Positions 50,129 through 62,113 of a stretch of 64,000 bases of DNA are shown here, in pieces; within the stretch, counting starts at the first letter, position 1, and every line of letters starts with the position of its first letter. Both the position numbers and the translations under genes were made by a program. The notes under the pieces were generated by a model. That model ran no database searches, was not told the origin of the DNA, and saw only the letters and a list, made by a program, of their open reading frames with translations. Location: the NCBI GenBank assembly GCA_029255685.2, contig CM055311.2, positions 58,983,048 through 59,047,047 on the forward strand, in the 5' to 3' direction. This stretch comes from Silene conica. Taxonomy: Eukaryota; Streptophyta; Magnoliopsida; Caryophyllales; Caryophyllaceae.

Positions 50129-50191
50129 CCTATATGGGAGTTGAACCCATATCTTGTGCATTGCACATGCTCTTCCAATTGAGCTAATAGG
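50129..50191 (-). other. Third tRNA-like sequence, opposite orientation
   Basis: Read on the minus strand, the acceptor-like CCTAT/ATAGG encloses 'tagctcaattggaagagca', the same TGTGC/GCACA hairpin as the copy at 49761, and 'atgggttcaactcccat'. The last is a T arm with a B-box-like core. It is clearly related to that copy but inverted. Confidence 0.55.
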
Positions 50192-51634
50192 TTTTACTAT
50201 TTCAATCAAGGAAACACACATTGTAAAGAAACACATTTTTTTTTACTTATTTATGCCAAAAATCAATTGTGTTCACCAATTAATGCACAACAAGGCAATA
50301 ATTCAACTGTAACTTTAAGCAAACAATGCATTGGAGTATCCACGATTCGTAGAATAGGTGCGATACCCTAACAATTTTCTGTTTCTCCAGGCGTAACTAT
50401 ATCACACGTGATTAGAAATAATATCGCACCTTATATAAAACAATATCACTGTTTCACAAGTACTTTAAATGCCTTTCCTTTTTGTGATGTTGTCAAACAA
50501 TATCACAACCAGTATATAAAAATATCACAAAATGTTGAAAAAAATATCACACTTTACCAAGAAAATACAATATTTGATCCTAAAAATTGTCTATATATAA
50601 AATATCACACCTAATGTTAAACAATATCACACGTTATTAGAAACAATATCACACGTTATTAGAAACAATATCACATCTTTCCTTCACAATATCACACGCT
50701 GAGATTAACCATACCACCCTCTGATAATGAAGTATCACAACCAACACCAAAGAATATCACACTCCACCCAAAACAATATCACAGTTATAAAGATCGTTTT
50801 CACCCATCCACTTTGTGATATATTAAGAAACAATATCACAATATCACAACCATCACCAAAAAATATCACACTTCAACATTAGTGAGGTTCTCATAGCTTG
50901 AACTAATTCATTTTCAACAGAAAACAGCTAAATAATTTGTACTCAAAGTACTAATACACACAAACGCAATCAATAATATGAAAATAGCTGAAAATTAATC
51001 GATTTCATTATTAATTCCATCCAATTATACCTAATTTATGATTTTCGTACGGTCATTACACAGAAAATATGTTAAACAAGCAAATGACGGTGCATCAAAA
51101 TCTGAATAGAATTGCACAATATATAAACCCTAACTTTAATTATTCGAGTTTTATACAGATTATATGCATTCAATCGATTTTAATCAAAGATTCACACAAT
51201 TATTCATAGACACATAAGCAAGAATAATATGAAATGTACGGAATAGTTAATCTATTTTATCAATTATTTCCCCAAAATATACCTAAATTGAAAAAATCGA
51301 AAGGATGGAGCAAAAATTATACATGAATTCCAATAGAAACGCGGTTAGATCGACCAATGATTATTGATTGATTCCCATTGCATTTTAATTTTGATTGATT
51401 CGCCACTTTAGTCCGTCGTTTCCTTCATTTTTTCTTCAATTATAGAGAGAGGAAGTGGAGTGCAAAAATGAAATGTTTCAACTGTTTTTTTGTTTTATTA
51501 AACGTGCTTTTCTTGTTTCATGTTGTGATTTGGCGCGTGTTATTGTAAATATGTTATTTCATTCATTAATACTCAATACTCAAATACTTATGAGTTCTCA
51601 CCGGATCCCGACTCTCTCTCTCTATATATATATA

Positions 51635-54059
51635 ATGTATATATGTATATATGTATATATTGGTTGTATCGTATGAATTAGACAGACCTTGTATGTGGAG
51701 AGTATCATAGTATGATTAGTGTGGTTTGTGAGCGTCGTGTATGATAGTAATGCCTAAGTGTTGTCAAGTTGATCACGATTGTTGCAAGTTTACCTTGGAT
51801 TGATACAAATGTTACAAAAATTCTATGGGATGGTGGCAATTCTTGTATTTGGACTTAATTCCAATTCTTTAATTTTTATGACTCCCAATATAATAGTTCA
51901 GAAACATGTTAGTGATTGTGTATTTGCGATTTTTTTTATCTCGAGGTGACAACATATTTTGTAGTACTTGCATGCAAGTGGGTGTTTTTATGCGTTAATT
52001 GTGTGGCGTAACATGTCAAGTGTGTTATAGTATGATTAGAAACATGGAAAATTGTTACAAGATTGGCATTAAGTATGATATATTTATGATTGGGATGGGG
52101 GAAAGATAGTAATCCGAATAAAAATAATGAAAGCACGGGTAATGGTTTAACAATGTGTAAAGCATGTTTATAACGTTGGTTTAGGAGCATAATGCTAACT
52201 GCTAAGAAGAAGCGTTGTGTCACAAGATCGTATGTATGAGTGTTTCAAATATTTATTTTTTCATAATGGGTGACGATGATGTTAAAATTTCAATTGGAGT
52301 GATTGTGCCATGTGATAGATATATGATTATATACTGACGTGATAGGATTATGTGGTTATGTGAATTTAGTATGGCATGTGTAGAAATATGTATACACTTG
52401 GAAGATAGCATGAATTGGTAGTCTACATGACAACATGAGTAACTAACAGTGAATTTATTGGCAACGATATTATGGTTGATGATGGAATATATTAATAAAT
52501 TAGTAGTTATGATGTGACCAAAGCATGTTTCGTAGGTAAGGACTTATGTGTAAAAGTGGAAAATTTTAATTTGAATGAATTAATATCATATAAGTTAGTA
52601 ATTTTGATGCATATGACAATTGTAATAAAATGTATTGAGATGTAGTAAGTAAGGGACTCCTATGTGATACGTTCTTTTGTATATGAGTACATGTCTAATA
52701 TGGTCGATAAGTACAATACATGATTCCATGAATAATTTACGTTCAGTTTCAGCCTATATATGACAGAATGTGGTTTATGAATCCCATGAGTAGAACTGCA
52801 TACCTAGTGACATGTTAAATCGCTTGGTTTAAATTGCTTAAGCGTGATGTTAACCATGACGTGTATAGTACCTACGCTTGAAATGGTTTCTGTCTAGTTA
52901 ACACAAGTTAGATAATAATGCCTTACTATGAAGGCATTAGATAATAATGTTTAAATTTGTATGTTATAAAGCCTTACTATGAAGGCATTAGATAATAATC
53001 TGCTAATAGTTTGACATGGGAATTGAAAGGATTGAAAGGTTATGACATGGAACATATGTGATTGTTTACATGCATTTGTTACATTTGTGTTAGAAACATG
53101 AGGAAGTTAAGGTAGTAGCATGATAAAATAGCTTAAACTGTGTAACATTGAGTTAAGACGAGGTACACCCATGTTGAGATGTATGAGTTTTATTCTTAAA
53201 TTGTTTGAGCTCTCTTCATCGAGGTAATGGAGAATAAAACTTATGTTAGAGGTAAGTATGTGATATCAGTCTAATGTATGAAACCCAAGTATGTGTTATC
53301 TATAAACTATTGTATACATGTTAATGTGAATCTACCTGCAATTTGAACACTCTGTGTCTAACGATGTGTGCCAATTCCTGCATGGTAAGGGAATTGAGGA
53401 CCTGTGATGATTGTATACACGGGTGAGGGTAGAAAATGAGCATGAATGATGTAGTGGGATAGCCTTCTTGTCTAATTTTTGGTGTATGTGTTATTGTTGT
53501 AAAAGATATGGTAGCTGTGTTAAAGGCACATGTGTCACTTTACGAGTCCAATATGTATGGTTATTATGCGTAAATAATAACATTAACATGTAACTTGATA
53601 GAATTAAATGAGATCGTAAAGTGCTAAGAGAAGGTGATATGCAATTACATGAAAAATTCACCTCAGGTTGAACTATATGTATACAATATGATAGTTAACG
53701 ACATAATTTGGTGTTCTAGTGTTTTATGTACGTACCTTGACGTGATTGAACGAATATGATATGACTGGGTTAATAGTTTTTAAACAACTTCGGGATGAAG
53801 CTTACGTTTAGGGACGGGAGGTTGTGCTGTTTCCAGTGTATCATTTCAGTGGTTGAAACAATATTTATTCACTGCATTTGGATGTTGATTCGTTATATGG
53901 TTTGATCTTATTCCATGTTTACTCCTATGCGTTGTTAAATGGTTATGCTCAGATTTCAAAATGAACTTCTGAGTGGTGGTTTCATTGGGGTGGCATAATA
54001 AGTTTTAGTTGTTCGAATACTTGATAGTAAGATTCGTAAAATCAGGACGAGAGAGACCT
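51635..54059. other. Spacer, probably decayed retrotransposon interior
   Basis: AT-rich DNA with no recognisable gene. Its right end runs into gypsy coding remnants, so at least part is likely a degraded internal region of that element. A short direct repeat ('ccttactatgaaggcattagataataat') occurs near 52921 and 52972. Confidence 0.45.
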
Positions 54060-54165
54060 AGTTTTTTAAGAAATTGTGGTCAGATCACGATGTTAAGGAG
54101 GCTACTTTGGAGTCTGAGTCTGCTATGAGAGAGTGTTATCCCCAATTTTTTTATCATGCATATGA
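54060..54165 (+). pseudogene. Ty3/gypsy pol C-terminal remnant
   Basis: One frame reads KLWSDHDVKEAT, then ESESAMRECYPQFF. This corresponds to the conserved C-terminal tail of gypsy polyproteins (VLWRNHxVEEATWE...M...YP.LF type) after the integrase. Stops lie directly upstream. A polypurine-type 'aggagggaaga' and an LTR follow about 300 bp later, as expected for the 3' end of a gypsy element. Confidence 0.7.
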
Positions 54166-54390
54166 GATTTCGGGAACGTAACGTGTTTCTTTTAGGGGGA
54201 TAATAGATGATCGCGTGGGGTTTTAAGTCTTTCGAGTAAGTTTTATATAAGATTCATACATGTTTTATCATCTTTGTGGTGTTTTCCACATCTTCGGGAT
54301 GTGGTGGACTTCTGTTATCTTATATCTTGGTTGGCCTTGCGGAGTAAGAGTTAAAAGTAGGTGATGGGATATCTTAGTTGTGGTATTATA

Positions 54391-54540
54391 AGTCGTGTCT
54401 TTTCAAGTGGGTTGTGAACTTCGAGGACGAAGTTCGTTCTAAGGAGGGAAGATCGTAACAACCCTCTACGTCGTATCTTTTCAAGTTGGTTGTGAACTTT
54501 GAGGACGAAGTTCGTTCTAAATATGGAAGATTGTAACACC
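54391..54540 (+). repeat. Tandem duplication of the gypsy polypurine tract / LTR start
   Basis: Two copies of about 79 bp ('gtgaacttcgaggacgaag' through 'ggaaga') lie end to end. The first is followed by 'tcgtaacaaccctctac' and the second by the true LTR start 'ttgtaacacctctat'. Confidence 0.85.
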
Positions 54541-55885
54541 TCTATATTTTTTGTATGAGTTACTCGTTGGAATTGGTTGGACTCGGTCGCAGTGTTGATA
54601 TATAAGTTAGTGGAGAAAGAATATGGTATAGTTATGTGGCCCGGTTATAGATAAGTTGTCTTAAAACTGTTATAAGTTGAGATGTACATATGATATTGAT
54701 GTGATTCTAATTGGAGGTGATATATTATCCTTTTAGAATTCTAACGGTAGGTTGCATGCCCAAAAATACCAAGTATCGAGGGAGTTATGACTGTTTTACG
54801 AAAACTGGTCAGTGTTGAGAACTGCGAGGTACTTGACCGAGTAAGTCTTACTTGGCCGAGTATTCCTACTCGATCGATTATGTCTTACTCAACCGAGTGT
54901 GTCGGGTCCGTGTTCAGCGTCAGATTCTTATGAAAGATAAACCGTAAGTTAAAATCACTTTTACCTAAAATCAAAACACAGTAAAACCTAGTTCTCTCAT
55001 ACTTTCTCCCCCAAAACTCCTAAGAGATCCTTAGCAAGAGTTTAGAGCCCCGATCAACTAGCTTAGTATCGCGTCATCAAGTAAGTTCTTCTTATCATAA
55101 GTATGTCAATTAGATACTAGTTTCACCATGGTCAGTAGTCCTCATATATGTAATCTTAGGAGGACATTTTCTAGAGGAATTGTGGTAGAATCGATTGGAT
55201 CTTTGTCTTGTGTGATTTACCTTGAGGTAGGGTTTCCCTACTCATTTTCTGTATAAAATTGATTGTGACGATACCATCATATTATATGATATCACTGCGC
55301 TATTGTATGTCTATTTAGATTTGGAAGGTAATGTGTGGCCTAGGACCGTTGCAGGAAATGGATCTCACTTCTACGGTTGCTCTTCGTGGGACCCACCACA
55401 GAGAGGATGTGCACATTAATGGTCTAGGTATCCCTTGTTGCGGTAAGTGGGGGAATTAGTGTGGGGCTAAAGACCGTCACTTGGTTTCTATGATAGTGAT
55501 ATCAGTGATTGATGATTATCAGATTGTTGTTTATGCTATTGTATTGTAACCGTTTTATTATTCAGTTTCTAACGCTTGTGGTTTGTTGCGCTGTGATGAT
55601 CCACGTAATGGTGAACAGAGTCTCAGGTGCAACGGGTTGATATCTGATAGCTCGGGAAGGATGAGATTCCACTCAGTTTAGTAGCAACGTCATAATTTAT
55701 TAGCTTCCGCAGACATTTCTTTTATGGTTGTTGTATCAGAATTTGTTATACTTAAACTTTGTTCTCACTTTTAATAAAGGTTACAGTATTGTTTATTTTG
55801 ATATTATACCTCAGGAAACTAAGATGGTGATACTTTCATAATCTGATGGTCCTACCTAAAGGCCTCGTATTATGAGGGTGTTACA
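54532..55885 (+). repeat. 3' LTR of a Ty3/gypsy element
   Basis: The LTR begins TGTAACACCTCT directly after a purine-rich tract and ends GGGTGTTACA; length 1354 bp. ACTCGACCGAGT-type palindromes are near 54830-54900. No 5' LTR partner lies in the window. Confidence 0.8.
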
Positions 55886-56614
55886 GAGACACTATATACA
55901 TGACTATCGACAACATGATAAACCTCTCTATGAGTTCGTCCCCATGTAGCACACAATCATTTAACAGCACTACAATCATACACCTACACCTGAAACCTAT
56001 CGCACTACTCACCATTTACATACAACAATGGATCACCGCAGACACAGTTAGAAGATAAAACACAAAATACACGTCAGTCAAAGTACTATAAATATCCTAG
56101 TAAAATTAAAGCATACAAAACAACAATACCATCAATCAATACCATGGCCGAAGCCTCATGTCTCATGAATCCATCATACTCACTGTATGTCACACTGTCA
56201 CACCAAACCACTGAATCATCTCAGTGTACCATCCCTCACTTGTTCGCGGCAAGCGGTACCCAAATCATTAATGTGCACGTCCTCCGTGGCGGGTCCTACA
56301 AAGAGTGATCGTAAGAGTGAAAGTCGTTTACCGCAACGGTCCCACACACATGTTCCAATCTCAATCTCATCGTCACCAATGCGATATCACCAACACCGAT
56401 ATCAGTCATATACATAAATCACACGAGTACAATCATAATAGGCATGTAATTCAATATAACACAGATACTTGACTGAGTAGGATCACCTACCTGATATATG
56501 CATCCATGAACGTCTCTCGCGACTCTAAAACGATATCCACGATTTCTTATCATCGATATTACTTATCAACACCCTTACCATAAATAGAGGAAATGTTGGA
56601 TTAATGAGGAAGAG
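55886..56614 (-). mobile_element. Inverted fragment of the same gypsy LTR family
   Basis: The stretch around 56225-56345 is the reverse complement of 55350-55450 in the LTR, with divergence: 'taatgtgcacgtcctccg' against 'gaggatgtgcacatta', 'ggcgggtcctac' against 'gtgggaccc', and 'ttaccgcaacggtcc' against 'ggaccgttgcagg'. No termini were recognised. It abuts the copia element. Confidence 0.65.
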
Positions 56615-57971
56615 TGAAGAGTTAAGAACGATAAACACCTAAGAGGGGGAAGGGGTGAATTAGGTGTGACCTTTTAAAATTTTAACGACTAAATCACTTG
56701 AGAGACTTATTAACGAGTAAGTTCACAAGATGAGCAGAGTATTCTATGCAACAGTATGACTGACTGTTACACAGGAACATGGAATCGTTGAAGTAAGCGA
56801 GAAATAACGAAGAGTATGAAAGTAAATAAGCAAACAACCAAAGTTTAAAAATTGGTTCAGTCTCTACTCCGAGACCTATATCAAACCGTTATTTTATTGA
56901 TTGTTTAGGAATTTACTCAAACAACTAAACTTTTACAATGAAAATAACTCGCCAACCTACTCCGGTTGCACTTGCTCATAGCTACTCCGCTTCAAGAGTT
57001 TATGAAGTTCTATCTCTTTGGTTTACACGATCAGAATCTTAGGGGTTCACTTAAGAACATGGAGATTTACATTCAAGATCTAAACACGAGAATCATGGAA
57101 CGAACTCATTATGTCACAGTGCAGCTTACTGATACATGAAGATATTCAGACCCTTTGAAAAACGTTGAAAACTTTTTAAAACTTAAAACGATTTTGCAAA
57201 AACTTAAAGAAATGTCTTTGAAAGCTCAAGAGTTTTTGCATAATTCTCAATAAATGTTGTAAAGCCTTAGCATTTAATGAGAACAAAAGGTTTTTTTATA
57301 GTGCAAAAGTCATGTAATAGGTTTACCCAAAACTTGGTTATTACAAAACTTTTTCTTTTATCCATTGGATATTAGCTAAACCCTTTTACAAGCAAAAAGT
57401 GTTGTTTAGTTTTCATTGGCTCCATAAAAGCAAATCTGATTTCTTTTCTAAATATCTCTTTACAAAATTCTTAAGTACTACTTGCATTCAAATGAGAACA
57501 TTTCAAAAGCTTTTAATATTATGCAAGTATGGTACACCACGGCTAAAACGTCTTTTTACGTCTTATTTTGTGCGAGCTAAAAGAGAGGACGATTTTTCAC
57601 AAATCAGATTTTAACAGATATGTTTCCAGAAAACTAAGACGACAATTTTGCAGGTTTCTCTAAATAATTTTTCTTGTCTTAAAAATCTCAATGCGATATC
57701 AGATGTAACAGTCTGATGGACTGTTGCATGACTAAGCGGTCACTTGACTTTAACAAGAATGTTACACTTACTCTTAGATTTGTGACTAAGGTTACATGGG
57801 GGATTGTTCTTGGCTTGTGTTGTTCTTCTTGATCATGTTTGAAACAGTATGGATGCTATCTTGATTTGCTTTGTTCTTCAATCCACTTGTTTTGCTTTAA
57901 ACTCTTAAACATGCCACTTAAGAACAAACAATTAATATATACTTGTCATCATCAATTTAAATGTTCCAACA
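56615..57971 (-). repeat. 3' LTR of the copia element
   Basis: On the minus strand the LTR starts TGTTGGAACA and ends CTCTTCA; 1357 bp with TG...CA ends. About 670 bp of it is nearly identical to the surviving part of the 5' LTR at 62114-62857. Confidence 0.88.
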
Positions 57972-58416
57972 AATTCCCCCTTTGATGATGACAAGCCTAA
58001 AACATGTGAGATTTTTCCCCCTAAACCCAAGGTCGGTGTGATAGTCATCTAACATTATTTATTCACATATGATCAAGAGGCTAACGGTTAATATGCCTTA
58101 GTCTAAGTAGTTCATTCCAAGCAACAAACTAAGATATACCCACGGTGAACATTAGCCTAAGAGTTACGAAACAACACATGTTCACAATAAATATAACCAC
58201 AATACTTCCCCCTCTTGACATCATCAAGGGGGAACCGATGCACCTGTTGCAAAAGTTCACAAAACATTGTTCACAAAACCATAGCAAAGTTGACAAAATA
58301 ACAGGCACAACAAAAAAACAATGTACTTAGAACCAAGTTTTTTAAAGGCACGGGAAGGGGGTTATTAATTAATGGGGATGGTTGGGGTTTAGGAGGCAAA
58401 GAGTTCAAGGAGATCT

Positions 58417-58824
58417 TCATTCATAGCTTTGGTGTTTCCAATTTTTGAGGACAGGTGGTTCGGGGGAGTTGTTTGTTTCTGGTGCAACAGTAGATGCTAC
58501 TGTTGAATTTGGGGAATCTATTGAGAGAGGATTTGGTTCTTCCTCTGTTTGCATGTTTAGTTGCTTTTCCCTTTCCATATTTCCCCCTGAGGAACTGGCT
58601 TCTTCTGTTGGTGAGGGAGTGTTAGTTCCCCCTGAATTTTGGCCGGTTTCCTCATGCAACGGTTGATCAGACTCTTGCTCGTCCTCTTCTAGCACTTGAT
58701 CCATATCACGACGGATCATGCCAATCTCAAAGTCATCATCATATTCATCTTCTTCATCCTGATCATCAGAAACAAACAGACTTGATTCATCAAATATTAC
58801 ATGCACACTTTCCTCCATTTTCAT
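58417..58824 (-). pseudogene. Copia post-integrase linker region
   Basis: The block begins ESVHVIFDESS, the conserved stretch that follows the copia integrase, and continues as an acidic Ser/Glu-rich linker. It breaks off after LKNWKHQSYE, just where the reverse transcriptase would be approached. It is in a different frame from the integrase block. Confidence 0.75.
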
Positions 58825-59672
58825 GGTTCGTTTGTTATATATTTTATATGCCTTACTATGTCCGAATATCCAACAAATACTCCTTCGTCACTACGAGCAT
58901 CAAATTTTCCAAGGTTGTCCTTTCCATTGTGAACAAAACATTTACTACCAAAACATTTTAGATGTGAAATGTTAGGTTTTCTTCCTCGAAGTAATTCATA
59001 AGGAGTCTTGCTTGTCATTTTTCGGATCATAACACGGTTATAAATATAACAAGAGGTGTTAACAACTTCTGCCAAAAAATTTCTAGGTACCTTAGAGCTA
59101 ATGAGTAAAGTCCTAGCCATGTTTTCCAAAGTTCTATTCATTCTTTCTACTACCCCATTTTGTTGTGGGGTTCTAGCAGCAGAAAAGTTATGGCTAACAC
59201 CGTACTCATTGCAATAGTCATTGAATGATGAATTCTCAAATTCAGATCCATGATCGGATCTCAATGAAATGAGTTTGTATCCAAATTTATCTTGAGCCTT
59301 TTTTACCCAAATAAGGAATTCATCAAAGGTTTGATCCTTAGAAATTAGAAACAAAAGCCAAACATACCTTGAGAAGTCATCAACAATTACACAAATGTAC
59401 CTACTACCACCTTTGCTAGGAATTCGCATTGGTCCGCATAGATCTATGTGGATGAGCTCTAATGGTAGAAAAGTGCTAATGACATTTTTGGATCTAAAAG
59501 AGTTTTTTACTTGTTTCCCTTTTACACCATCATCACATAGGGATTTGAATTCAAATTTTATGTTGGGGATGCCATCTACTAGGTCAAGTTTTCTTAGGGT
59601 ATTAAGTGCCTTAGCATTCACATGACCAAGTCGTTTGTGCCAAAGCCAAGGGTAATTCTTTTGAACACTCAT
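58821..59672 (-). pseudogene. Copia gag-pre-integrase and integrase core
   Basis: WLWHKRLGHVN marks the zinc-binding gag-pre-integrase region. The integrase core shows the D,D(35)E-type acidic residues in IHIDLCGP, LRSDHGSEF and NGVVERMNRTL. The conserved FGSKCFVHN and EGVFVGYS blocks follow. The core itself is open over about 280 codons, but a stop separates it from the protease block just upstream and a frameshift from the linker downstream. Confidence 0.9.
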
Positions 59673-59684
59673 GCAAGATAGAGT

Positions 59685-60065
59685 TTATCCCGACAAGGAG
59701 TGGAGGTTAGTCATGTAAACATCCCTAACACGGTTACCACTAAGAATAAGATTCCTAGTTTTTTCATCTATTATCCTACATTCATTTGCATGGAATTCAA
59801 CAATATTACCACGGTCACATAATTGAGAAATACTAAGAAGATTATGCTTCAAACCTTTGACAAACAACACTTTGTCGACGCATATTGACTCTGACTTACC
59901 AACTTTTCCAATACCAACTATTTGACCTCGCTTGTTGTCACCAAAAGTCACCATGCCACCATCATAGGCTCTTTGTGAGAGAAATTGGTTTTTGTCTCCC
60001 GTCATATGACGTGAGCATCCACTGTCCAAATACCAATTGCTGCTGCCTCCCACTATTGCCTGCAC
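59685..60065 (-). pseudogene. Copia aspartic protease region
   Basis: WYLDSGCSRHMTG carries the catalytic DSG motif of copia proteases. LKHNLLSISQLCDRG is the conserved downstream block. It is in the same frame as the integrase block but separated from it by a stop near 59685. Confidence 0.88.
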
Positions 60066-60069
60066 AGAA

Positions 60070-60627
60070 TCAATTTGTTAGTTTAGGAACCCAGACTAGC
60101 TTGGGTTCCTTCCTTACATTCTTCTTATTCTCCTTTTTAGACACTTCATTTTTTACCCATGCTTGTTTAGCCTTTGATGTGCTTGCTTCTAGGTCAAGTT
60201 TTATCTTTTCACATCCATTGAACTCATGACCGGTGTTACCACAATAGTTACAGATTATGTATTCAGCAAGACCAGCGTACTTTCTTCTTCTGAAGTCAGT
60301 CCGACTTGGGTCTTGGTTTCGAATGCAACAATGTGTGTTACTGTTGCGTGAAAAACCAAGTCCAGCCATTTTATCTCGACTTTCATAGTCCTGTGATTGC
60401 TTTAGAAGAATTTCTAGGACTCTCTGACTACCTTCCCATTTAAGATAGAAGGTTTTGGCCTCATCTAGCTTTTTGTTCAAAATTTTAATTTCAGTTAGAT
60501 GTTCATGATTTAGCTTTTGTGATTTGTCGAGAGATTGTTTTGTGTGACTCACTTCATCACTCAACATTGTTCCAACTTGTTCTAGTTGTTTGTTATCATA
60601 CTTACAAGAGGTGAGTTCTAACAACAA
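60070..60627 (-). pseudogene. Copia gag/pol linker with second CCHC knuckle
   Basis: A Lys/Glu/Leu-rich coiled stretch is followed by CNYCGNTGHEFNGCEK, a CX2CX4HX4C-type zinc knuckle. It ends just upstream of the protease block, in a different frame. Confidence 0.75.
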
Positions 60628-60631
60628 AGAG

Positions 60632-61456
60632 TCACGTTCCTTGGTAATTATCGAGACACGTCTGTGACTTGAAATTGTTCCATTTTTTTATGAGAATACG
60701 GTTCTGTTTTTGTAAACTCTTGATTTCATTTTCGACAGTAGTTGAAGAACTGGTCATGTCATTCTCATTTAGACTTTCTTTTAGACAAATGTTCTCTTCA
60801 ATAATGTTCTCAATTTCTTCTTGCATTGCTTCAAGTTTATCATTTTGAACACGACACTTATCTATGAATTGATCTAACAAAGTGCATACTTTATCTTTTG
60901 AAAATGACCGAACCTTTTTCTTGAGTGAGTTTACCTCATTGTCTGAATCTGAGTTGGAATCATTTGAATGAGCCATAAGACATACGACCTTTTCTTTGGA
61001 GGATTTTGAAACATTTTTTGAGGAATTTGACGAGATACTTAACTTGACATCTAATTCGTCCTCAAGGATTTCATCCTCTTCGGAATCAGATAAACCCCAA
61101 ATAGCCGTCATGACTTTTGTTTTATAATCTTGTTTTGCAAAGTCACGTTTCTCCTTTGATTTAAATAGATCCCATTTTGGACATTCTTTGATTTGGTGAC
61201 CCTTATCACCACATTTGAAACATCCAATATTGGAAGTCGATTTTCTCTTAGGAAACTGTCTTTTACTAGCATTTGCCTTAAACCTTTGAGAACCCCTACC
61301 ATTTATCATACTTGCAATGTTTTTGGTCAACAATGCAAACTCATCATCCCCATCCTCCTCATCACTTGAGAGAGCATTGAGAGCGAGCCCTTTCCCTTTG
61401 GAACTTTCCTCAGATCGCTTCACGAGAGTTAGTTCGTGAGCCATGAGTGTGCCCAT
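60632..61456 (-). pseudogene. Copia gag C-terminal region with CCHC zinc knuckle
   Basis: Contains CFKCGDKGHQIKECPKW (CX2CX4HX4C), the nucleic-acid-binding knuckle of gag, then an acidic Ser-rich stretch and a coiled coil. The frame overlaps the end of the preceding gag block by one base, so a frameshift divides the original gene. Confidence 0.82.
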
Positions 61457-62050
61457 TAGTTCATTAAGGGGTAGATTAGATAGATCATTTGCTTCTCAAT
61501 AGCGGCAACCTTTGGTTGCCATTTTTCGGTTAGGCTACGAAGGATTTTACGAACAAGATCCTCGGGTACGACCCTCCCTAGATTTTTAAGCTCATTGACA
61601 ATGCTAGAAAAACGAGAAGATAGACTATTTATGGATTCTTCCTTAGTCATGTTAAACATATCGTACTGTTGCATGAGAAGATCTATTCGATACTTCTTTA
61701 CTTGTGACGTTCCCTCATATGCAAGGCATATGGTGTCCCAAATTTTCTTGGCCGATGTGCAACCAGATATTCGATTAATCTCTTGTTCACCGATGCCATA
61801 TTGAAGAATGGACATGGCTTTAGAGTTCTTTTCGACCTTTTTGTAATCTGACTCAACGTACTTGTCCTCGCTTTTTGGTGTACTTTTGCCCTGGGCATTA
61901 GTAACAGTGATAGCAAGGGGGGCATTTTTTATTATTAACCAACATTCATAATCAGTACATACCCTTAACGTAGTGCTCCATGCGATGTTTCCACCAGGCA
62001 TAGTTATCTCCCTTGAAGATGGGATACGTAGTGTGTTTATTCTCGTCCAT
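61456..62050 (-). pseudogene. Copia gag N-terminal region (UBN2 type)
   Basis: The original start is probably ATG 62050-62048. It reads FKGDNYAWWKHRMEHYVKG and then hits a stop because of a frameshift near 61960. The downstream frame continues with IWDTICLAYEGTSQVKK and MFNMTKEESINSLSSRFS, the UBN2 gag-polypeptide signature. The gene is therefore broken near its start and again at its end. Confidence 0.85.
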
Positions 62051-62099
62051 AACTATAGGATCAACTCCTTTGGTGCTTAACCAATATCAAGAGCACAAG

Positions 62100-62111
62100 G
62101 CTCTGATACCA
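62100..62111 (-). promoter_or_regulatory. Primer-binding site of the copia element (initiator tRNA-Met)
   Basis: On the minus strand TGGTATCAGAGC lies two bases after the end of the 5' LTR (CTCTTCA). This is the usual plant site complementary to the 3' end of initiator tRNA-Met. Confidence 0.9.
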
Positions 62112-62113
62112 AT

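Larger units (their letters stand above)
47592..51622. mobile_element. (TA)n-flanked foldback-like element D (4.0 kb)
   Basis: The right end reads 'gttctcaccggatcccgact', with the same core as A and C. The left end is diverged but keeps the matching inner motifs (TAAGTATT, TTGAGxATTGAGxATTA). The two arms are inverted copies. 'gtgtgatatt' repeats at 48483-48612 are mirrored by 'aatatcacac' repeats at 50400-50880. 'aatttaggtatatttt' near 48786 is mirrored near 51278. The 1.4-kb centre (49.0-50.4 kb) holds tRNA-like sequences and a 27-bp direct repeat (49031 and 49173). Confidence 0.7.

Noticed and set aside
58821-59672. Host gene call for the integrase-like open frame
   Set aside because: It lies between LTRs with gag and protease remnants in copia order and lacks introns, so it is transposon sequence.
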